DNA of 64,000 nucleotides, from contig NZ_CP095043.1 in assembly GCF_022919175.1 (NCBI RefSeq), positions 1,922,001-1,986,000 of the forward strand, written 5' to 3'. Position numbers and translations under genes: made by a program. Source of the DNA: Leucobacter rhizosphaerae. GTDB lineage: Bacteria > Actinomycetota > Actinomycetes > Actinomycetales > Microbacteriaceae. Of the stretch, positions 58,494-64,000 are shown in pieces. Numbering within the stretch: the stretch's first letter is position 1; each line of letters begins with the position of its first letter. The notes below the pieces were generated by a model, which saw only the letters and a program-made list of their open reading frames with translations, was not told the origin of the DNA and ran no database searches.

Positions 58494-59573
58494 GTGCCAG
58501 AGCATCACAGCGCGCAGCGCGCACTCGTCGTGGGAGCCAGCGGCATCTCCGGACAGGCCGTCTGCCGGCGGCTCATCGCCGAGGGCTGGGAGGTCACCGG
58601 CCTGAACCGCTCGGAGCTCAGCCTCGACGGGGTGCAGGGGCTCCAGGCGGACCTGCTGCGGCCCGAGACCCTGGAGCCCCTCCGCGATCTCGCGCCCCAC
58701 GCCGTCTTCATCACTACGTGGATGCGCATGGAGACCGAGGCCGAGAACATCCGCGTGAATCGCCTCGCGATGGCGAATCTCCTCGCGGCTCTCGAGCCGG
58801 CCGGATCGGTCGCGCACATCGCGTTGATGACCGGACTCAAGCACTACCTCGGCCCGTTCGAGGCCTACGCGAGCGGCGCCTCGGCCGACACCCCCTTCCA
58901 CGAGGAGGAGCCGCGCATCGAGATCCCGAACTTCTATTACGCACAGGAGGACGAGCTCTTCGCGTCGGCGGAGCGCCTCGGTTTCACGTGGAGCACGCAT
59001 CGCGCGCACACGGTGATCGGTTTCGCGACGGGCAACACCATGAACATGGCGCTCACGCTCGGCGCCTACGCGGAGATCTGCCGCGCGACCGGCACGCCCT
59101 TCATCTTCCCCGGGTCGGCGACCCAGTGGAACGGCGTCACCGACGTCACCGATGTCGACCTCCTCTCCGAGCAGATGGTCTGGGCGGCGACCACCCCGGC
59201 CGCCGCAGACACGGCATTCAACATCACCAACGGCGACGTTTTCCGGTGGCGCTGGATGTGGCCGCGGATCGCCGAGCACTTCGGCGTGCCGTGGGAGGGG
59301 CACAATGGCGAGGACCGGCCCCTGGAGGCCCGGATGGGCGGGGCTGCAGAGATCTGGGCGCGGATCGTCGCCGAGCACCACCTCGTGGAGCCGGATCTCG
59401 CCCGCGTCGCGTCGTGGTGGCACTCGGACAGCGACCTGGGCCGTCCGATCGAGTGCTTCGCCGATATGCGCCGCAGCCGCGAGCGCGGCTTCGACAACAA
59501 CCGGGTCTCGCTCCGCAGCTTCCTCGACGCGTTCGACCGCTACCGAGCGGCGGGCGTCCTGCCGGCCCGCTGA
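58494..59573 (+). CDS. PRISE-type NAD(P)-dependent reductase (VEP1/iridoid-synthase-like)
   Basis: A 359-residue Rossmann-fold protein of the progesterone-5-beta-reductase/iridoid-synthase group. Cofactor motif VVGASGISGQ (12-21). Active-site motifs characteristic of PRISE enzymes are TGLKHYLGPFE (about 113-123, catalytic Lys) and NFYYAQED (about 145-152, catalytic Tyr). Such enzymes 1,4-reduce activated enones. GTG start 58494 with AAAGGGG. Followed by a very strong hairpin. Confidence 0.87.
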   Translation: MPEHHSAQRALVVGASGISGQAVCRRLIAEGWEVTGLNRSELSLDGVQGLQADLLRPETLEPLRDLAPHAVFITTWMRMETEAENIRVNRLAMANLLAALEPAGSVAHIALMTGLKHYLGPFEAYASGASADTPFHEEEPRIEIPNFYYAQEDELFASAERLGFTWSTHRAHTVIGFATGNTMNMALTLGAYAEICRATGTPFIFPGSATQWNGVTDVTDVDLLSEQMVWAATTPAAADTAFNITNGDVFRWRWMWPRIAEHFGVPWEGHNGEDRPLEARMGGAAEIWARIVAEHHLVEPDLARVASWWHSDSDLGRPIECFADMRRSRERGFDNNRVSLRSFLDAFDRYRAAGVLPAR

Positions 59574-59578
59574 CCCCA

Positions 59579-59637
59579 CCCCGCACGCAGCAGAGCCGCG
59601 GCCTGAGTGATCAGCCGCGGCTCTGCTGCGTGCGGGG
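59579..59637. terminator. Bidirectional terminator with a perfect 24-bp stem
   Basis: The arms 59579-59602 and 59614-59637 are exact reverse complements around an 11-nt loop; the left arm begins CCCCGCACGCAGCAGAGCCG. It lies 5 bp after the PRISE stop and 33 bp from the stop of the convergent ABC gene. Confidence 0.9.
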
Positions 59638-59670
59638 CGCCCTCGCTCAGGACGCGCTGGCTGCCCCGGG

Positions 59671-62175
59671 TCAGGACGCGGCGACCCGGTTCTTGACCCG
59701 CGCGCGAACGACGGAGTAGACCACGGCGGCGACCAGGATCATGAGCCCCTGCAGGTAGTACTGCCACGACTGGTCGAGCTTCAGGAAGAACATCGCGTTC
59801 AGCACCTGGGTCAGCAGGAGCGCGCCGAGCAGGCTGCCGACGAAGGTGCCCCGCCCGCCGAACAGGCTCGTACCGCCGAGCACCACCGCGGTCACGCTGG
59901 TGAGGGTGTAGTTGACGCCCTGGGACGCGTCGCCGACCCCGAGCTGGGCCATCAGCATGAGCGCTCCGAGGAAGGTGAGCAGGGACGCGAAGATGTACGC
60001 GCTGATCACGGTGCGGTTGATCTTCACGCCCACCCGACGCGCATTCGCCTCGTCCGAGCCGGTGGCGCGGAGCTTCCACCCCCAGATCGACTTCTTCAGC
60101 GCGAACTCGAGCCCGGCAGTGCAGACGAGGAGCAGGAGGAAGGCGACCGGGATCATGCCGAACACCTTGAACTGGATCACGTCCGACACCGCGGTGTCGA
60201 TGTTGCCGCCCGGAGTGGGACGCAGGATGAAGCTGAAGCCCTGCAGCGCGAAGTACACGGCGAGCGTCGCGGCGATCGCCGTGAACTTCAGGTATCTGAT
60301 CAACAGTCCGTTCACGAGCCCGGTCGCGATCGACACCAGGATCATGGCCGCGAGCCCGAGCAGCATGGACGCGACTTGGGCCCCGCCCGAGAAATAGAAC
60401 GAGGCGATGACCACGAGCATGCCCGCGAGCGGTCCGACCGACATGTCGATGCCGCCGAGCAGCAGCGCCATCGTCTGCCCGAGCGCGATGAAGCCGAGCG
60501 CCGTCGTCAGGGTCAGCACGGAGGTGACATTGAAGGCGTTGAGGTACTTGTCGTTCAGGCCGAGGATGTACCCGGCCAGGCCGATGATCACGACCCCGAG
60601 CAGCAGCACCGGCGCGTAGTCCCCCTGCAGGAACCGCGACAGCCGACTCGTTCCACCGGGGCGGGCGTTGACGGCCGTGAGCGTCTCGGTCTTCGAGCTC
60701 ACCGCGGTGTGCACCATGCGGTCCTCCTGAATGTCGTCACCGACGAGGTCGGCGACCACTTGGCCGCGCGACAGCACGATGACGCGATCGCACAGCCCCT
60801 CGAGCTCCTTCGCGTCGGACGAGGCCACGATCACGGGGGTGCCCTGCGCGGAGATCTCGCGGATGATCCGGTAGAGCTCGGCCCGCGCCCCGACATCGAC
60901 GCCCTGCGTCGGTTCGTGAGCGAGCACGAGCTTCGGCCGGGCGAGCACGGTGCGCGCCATCACGACCTTCTGCTGGTTGCCGCCGGAGAGGGCGGACACC
61001 TCGGCGTCGAGCGAGGGCGCCTTCACGGCCAGGGAGCGCAACTGCTCCGTCACGAGGTCGAGCTCGGCCCGTTTGCTCAGCCCCGGACCCTTCCGGAACC
61101 GCTTGAGGGCCGCGATCGCGGCGTTCTCGCGCACGGTGAGCCGCATGATGAGGCCCTCGTGGTGCCGGTCTGCCGGCATGTAGCCCGACGAGCTGAGCAG
61201 CGCCTTCGCGCTCAGCTCCTGTCCGTCGATCACCACGGACCCCTCGTGCGGGGCGAGACCTGCGAGGGCGCGCATGAGCTCCTCCTGGCCGTTCCCCACG
61301 ACGCCGGCGATGCCGATGATCTCCCCCGGCTTCGCCGAGAACGAGACATCGTGCACCCCCTCGGCGCTGAGGTGCTCGATGACCAGGTTGGGGGCGTCGT
61401 CATTCGCGGGGTGCTTGTCGGGAAAGGCCGATGCGAGGCGGCGACCGACGATCAGGGAGAGCAGTTCGTCGTCGGTGACGTCGCTGATGTCGGCGTCCGC
61501 GCGGGCCACGTGCCCGTCGCGGAGCACGGACACGCGCTGCGCGAGCTGCCGGACCTCGGCCATCCGGTGGGTGATGTAGACGATCGCCGTTCCCTCGGCC
61601 GTCCACTCGGCGACGAGGTCGAACAGCATGGCGACCGCCTCGCTGCCGAGCGGCGCGGTCGGCTCGTCGAGCACCAGCACCTTCGGATGCACGGCGAGCG
61701 CCTTGGCGATCTCGAGGAGGTGCTTCTGCGCGACACTGAGGTTCTCGACGCGATCGGCGAGGTGAACGTTGAGACGCACGCGCCCGAGGAGCTCGCGCGC
61801 GACGTCCGCGGCGGGCCGGCCCGCGAAGACCGAGGACGGCAGTGCGACCCGGAGGTTCTCCAGCACGGTGAGATCCGGGAGCACCGCGGGGTGCTGGTGC
61901 ACGATGGCGATGCCGAGCGCGGTCGCCTGCGTGGGGGTGAGCGAGCTGAAGGTCTCGTCGCCCACGGTGATGGTGCCGCTGTCCGGGATCAGAGATCCCG
62001 TCGCGACGTTCATCAGCGTCGACTTGCCGGCACCGTTCTCACCGAGGAGCGCATGGACCTCACCCGCGTGGATGGTGAGGGATACGTCGGTGAGCGCGGG
62101 CACACCCGAGAAGCTCTTGCCGATCCCGTCGAGGGACATGACGGGCCGTTGCGCACTGGCGTCGCTCTGCTGCAC
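59671..62175 (-). CDS. Sugar/nucleoside-type ABC importer: RbsA-like ATPase fused to RbsC-like permease
   Basis: An 834-residue fusion. The first nucleotide-binding domain (about 13-235) has Walker A GENGAGKS (45-52), signature LSVAQKH and Walker B LVLDEPT. The second (about 255-495) has a degenerate P-loop (VVGNGQEE), signature LSGGNQQK and a Walker B in which Asp is His (LVLAHEPTQGVD). Residues about 515-834 are a permease of about nine spans with the RbsC-type loop GSDEANARRVGVKINR. GTG 62175 is set by AAGGAAACC; a longer ATG frame has no site. Confidence 0.9.
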   Translation of the reverse strand: MQQSDASAQRPVMSLDGIGKSFSGVPALTDVSLTIHAGEVHALLGENGAGKSTLMNVATGSLIPDSGTITVGDETFSSLTPTQATALGIAIVHQHPAVLPDLTVLENLRVALPSSVFAGRPAADVARELLGRVRLNVHLADRVENLSVAQKHLLEIAKALAVHPKVLVLDEPTAPLGSEAVAMLFDLVAEWTAEGTAIVYITHRMAEVRQLAQRVSVLRDGHVARADADISDVTDDELLSLIVGRRLASAFPDKHPANDDAPNLVIEHLSAEGVHDVSFSAKPGEIIGIAGVVGNGQEELMRALAGLAPHEGSVVIDGQELSAKALLSSSGYMPADRHHEGLIMRLTVRENAAIAALKRFRKGPGLSKRAELDLVTEQLRSLAVKAPSLDAEVSALSGGNQQKVVMARTVLARPKLVLAHEPTQGVDVGARAELYRIIREISAQGTPVIVASSDAKELEGLCDRVIVLSRGQVVADLVGDDIQEDRMVHTAVSSKTETLTAVNARPGGTSRLSRFLQGDYAPVLLLGVVIIGLAGYILGLNDKYLNAFNVTSVLTLTTALGFIALGQTMALLLGGIDMSVGPLAGMLVVIASFYFSGGAQVASMLLGLAAMILVSIATGLVNGLLIRYLKFTAIAATLAVYFALQGFSFILRPTPGGNIDTAVSDVIQFKVFGMIPVAFLLLLVCTAGLEFALKKSIWGWKLRATGSDEANARRVGVKINRTVISAYIFASLLTFLGALMLMAQLGVGDASQGVNYTLTSVTAVVLGGTSLFGGRGTFVGSLLGALLLTQVLNAMFFLKLDQSWQYYLQGLMILVAAVVYSVVRARVKNRVAAS

Positions 62176-62252
62176 GTTGGTTTCCTTCGTTACTGATTCC
62201 GAGTGCGTTGGCGGAGGCCGCACGGCCCCCGCCAACGCACCCGGTGATCTGA

Positions 62253-63362
62253 CTAGTTGCCGATGAGGGCTGCCTGGTCCTCGCCCGACAGCGCGGAGGA
62301 GGAGAGGTAGATGTCATCCGGCAGATCCGGCTCGCACTGCACGGGCGCATCGGTCGAGGTGGAGTCCTCGAAGACGCCGCCGGCGTACGCGGTGTCGGCG
62401 GGCACCTCACCGCCGGTGGCGCGCGCGATGGCGTGCTGCACGGCGAGGGCGATGTTGTCGGTTCCGGTCTTGATCGTCATCATCTTGAAGTCCGGGTTCG
62501 CCTCCTGGTTGTCGGTCCAGAAGCAGCCGAGCACATTGCCGTCGGAGGCCGCGAGCGCCGGGATCGAGCGTCCGGCCTTTTCGAACTCGGGGAGCGCTCC
62601 GACGAGCGAGGGGCCGTAGTCGGAGACGATCACGTCGATCTGCGGGTGCTTCGCGATGGCCGCGGTCAGTACCTGCTGCGTCTTCGCCGGATCCCAATCG
62701 GTGATCTCGAACGGCTGCTCGCCGATGAACTCGTACTTGTCGTCGCTCAGCACCTCGTCGAGGCCGCTCTTCTCGTCGAGTCCCTGCGTGGTGCCCGCCG
62801 GGCCGCTCAGGAAGAGTACCTTGGCGCCGTCGGGGAACTGCTCCTTGATCCAGTTGCCGAAGGTGCGTCCGTCCTCGACGTAGTCGGAGCCGACCCAGAT
62901 GTCGTAGTCCTCACCCTCGGCACCGCCGACACCGTCGCGGTAGGGCACGGTCACGACGCCGGCGTCGTGCGCGGAGCGGAGTGCGGGAAGGATCGCCTCA
63001 CCGGAGGCGGTGTGCACCACGATCGCGTTCGATCCGGTCGCCACCGCACCGTTGATGTCGGAGATCGCCTTCTGGGTGTCACCCTGGCCGTCGATGATCT
63101 CGAACGACGTGACGCTCGGGCACTTCTCGGCCTCCAGCTTGCCCGTCTCAGCCGCGATCTTCCGCCAGCCGTTGACGATGTAGCCGTCGAGGAACGTGAC
63201 GCTCGCCTCGTCGGGTCCGCACCAGGCCGGGGCATCGCCGGTGCCGCCGCCCGATCCGCCACCAGCTTCGTCGCTGGTGCCGCCGCTCGAGCACGCGGTG
63301 AGGAGAAGCAGGCCGGCCGAGAGCGCCGCAGCTCCGGACAGCAGTTTCTTGGAGATTCTCAT
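62253..63362 (-). CDS. Sugar-type ABC importer solute-binding lipoprotein
   Basis: A 369-residue lipoprotein. The signal peptide ends at LTAC (C24), followed by a Gly/Ser linker, then a Peripla_BP_4-like (ribose-binding type) fold with GQGDTQKAISDINGAVATGS early in the first lobe. ATG 63362 has AAAAGGAACC. It lies between the fused ATPase-permease and a second permease and should supply their ligand, probably a sugar or sugar-like alcohol. Confidence 0.9.
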   Translation of the reverse strand: MRISKKLLSGAAALSAGLLLLTACSSGGTSDEAGGGSGGGTGDAPAWCGPDEASVTFLDGYIVNGWRKIAAETGKLEAEKCPSVTSFEIIDGQGDTQKAISDINGAVATGSNAIVVHTASGEAILPALRSAHDAGVVTVPYRDGVGGAEGEDYDIWVGSDYVEDGRTFGNWIKEQFPDGAKVLFLSGPAGTTQGLDEKSGLDEVLSDDKYEFIGEQPFEITDWDPAKTQQVLTAAIAKHPQIDVIVSDYGPSLVGALPEFEKAGRSIPALAASDGNVLGCFWTDNQEANPDFKMMTIKTGTDNIALAVQHAIARATGGEVPADTAYAGGVFEDSTSTDAPVQCEPDLPDDIYLSSSALSGEDQAALIGN

Positions 63363-63413
63363 GCTGGTTCCTTTTCTGTGAATCGGTGGATGAAACAATC
63401 GAAGGTGTTCGGC

Positions 63414-64000
63414 TCAGGCCGAAGCGGGTTCCGCCGCGGCGGATCTCCGGGACAGCAGCCATCTGCGCACGCGACCCCAGTTGATGGTGTAGATCGCGAC
63501 GCCGAGCACCAGCGCCCCCGCCTGCATGAGCGTGCGCGCCGCGTACGGGACGCCGAGGGCGAGCGAGAACTGCTCGAGCTGGGTGAGGAAGAAGGCCGCG
63601 ACGATGGTCGCCACGGGGAAGCCGCGCCCACCGAGGAGCGAGGTCCCACCGAGCACGACGACCGCGACGGAGGGCAGCAGGTAGTTGTTCCCGAGGTACG
63701 CCGTCGGCTGGGCCACGATCCCCGCGAGCATGATGCCGGCGAACGAGTAGAGCAGCTGTGCCCAGACGTACGCGCTGACCTTGTGCGTGCGCACCCGGAG
63801 GCCCATGGCGCGCGTCGCGGCCGGGCTCGCGCCGACCCCCTCGAACCGACGGCCTGCGACGGTCTTCTTCAGGAGGAGCGACACGAGGAGCAGCACGACG
63901 ACCAGCATCAGCAGGGTGTTCGGGATCCCGAGCACGTTGCCGTTGGTGATGCTCGCGAGCAGGGACGTCGTGGTGCGGGGCACCCCGCCCGAGATCGCGA
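63414..64000 (-). CDS. RbsC-like ABC permease, 5' end beyond the window
   Basis: C-terminal 195 codons of a ribose-type permease; the frame is open to base 64000 (upstream codons read A-I-S-G-G before VPRTTTSLL), so the true start lies outside. About five membrane spans, the conserved GVGASPAATRAMGLRVRTHKV loop and LLPSVAVVVLGGTSLLGGRG. The transporter therefore has two permease domains: this protein and the one fused to the ATPase. Confidence 0.9.
   Translation of the reverse strand, partial: AISGGVPRTTTSLLASITNGNVLGIPNTLLMLVVVLLLVSLLLKKTVAGRRFEGVGASPAATRAMGLRVRTHKVSAYVWAQLLYSFAGIMLAGIVAQPTAYLGNNYLLPSVAVVVLGGTSLLGGRGFPVATIVAAFFLTQLEQFSLALGVPYAARTLMQAGALVLGVAIYTINWGRVRRWLLSRRSAAAEPASA

Overview
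The window is high-GC DNA (roughly 70% G+C). It has GTG starts, many 4-bp ATGA/GTGA gene overlaps, AAGGAGG-type ribosome binding sites, and protein families typical of Actinomycetota. My inference is a soil or host-associated Microbacteriaceae-like actinobacterium (for example a Leucobacter relative). No rRNA, tRNA, CRISPR array, transposase, phage or plasmid gene is recognisable. The content is catabolic: peripheral degradation pathways, their ABC transporters and their local regulators.

Layout. 1-4766: 3' part of a phenylacetate operon (paaA partial, paaB, C, D, E, G, I). 5032-9071: a three-gene cassette of one AAA+ ATPase and two paralogous TPR-like proteins, one frameshifted in a G run; function unknown. 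9383-20186: an unsaturated-uronate (5-keto-4-deoxyuronate) locus, with KDG kinase, KDPG aldolase, KduD and a D-2-hydroxyacid dehydrogenase on the minus strand. An IclR regulator with KdgR-like operators sits in the middle. A cupin, a polyamine-type ABC importer, a second hydroxyacid dehydrogenase and KduI follow on the plus strand. 20512-40432: an aromatic-type catabolic island, with two aldehyde dehydrogenases, a UbiX-UbiD fusion, an IlvD/Edd dehydratase, a ferredoxin reductase, an MFS carrier, a PucR regulator, a third hydroxyacid dehydrogenase, Rieske dioxygenase ferredoxin/beta/alpha, and a complete Dpp-type ABC importer. A shared inverted repeat (TGTGC-N4-GCACA) lies before several of these units and suggests one regulon.

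41081-46957: an MMPL transporter and a YhgE/Pip-type membrane protein, divergent from a TetR repressor with tandem operators. 46994-48030: a CmtR-type metal sensor and cation transporter. 48086-50254: a WYL regulator, an alpha/beta hydrolase and an azoreductase. 50268-55226: fused 2-oxoacid dehydrogenase E1 and its E2, divergent from a VOC protein and a GntR/FCD regulator. 55223-59573: an M24-fold hydrolase with an altered metal site, an SDR, an MDR alcohol dehydrogenase and a PRISE-type reductase. 59671-64000: a carbohydrate/nucleoside-type ABC importer whose ATPase and permease are fused, its lipoprotein, and a second permease cut by the window edge.

Two signals lie outside the genes. First, four 82-bp intergenic palindromic elements of identical length (4818, 9223, 20365, 40937) each sit just 3' of an operon. 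Second, GGATCC is strongly over-represented in all reading frames. The best candidates for something undescribed are the AAA+/TPR cassette, the palindrome family, the PucR-box regulon joining Rieske, UbiX-UbiD and IlvD genes, and a catalytically dead ABC ATPase-like domain on the MMPL protein.
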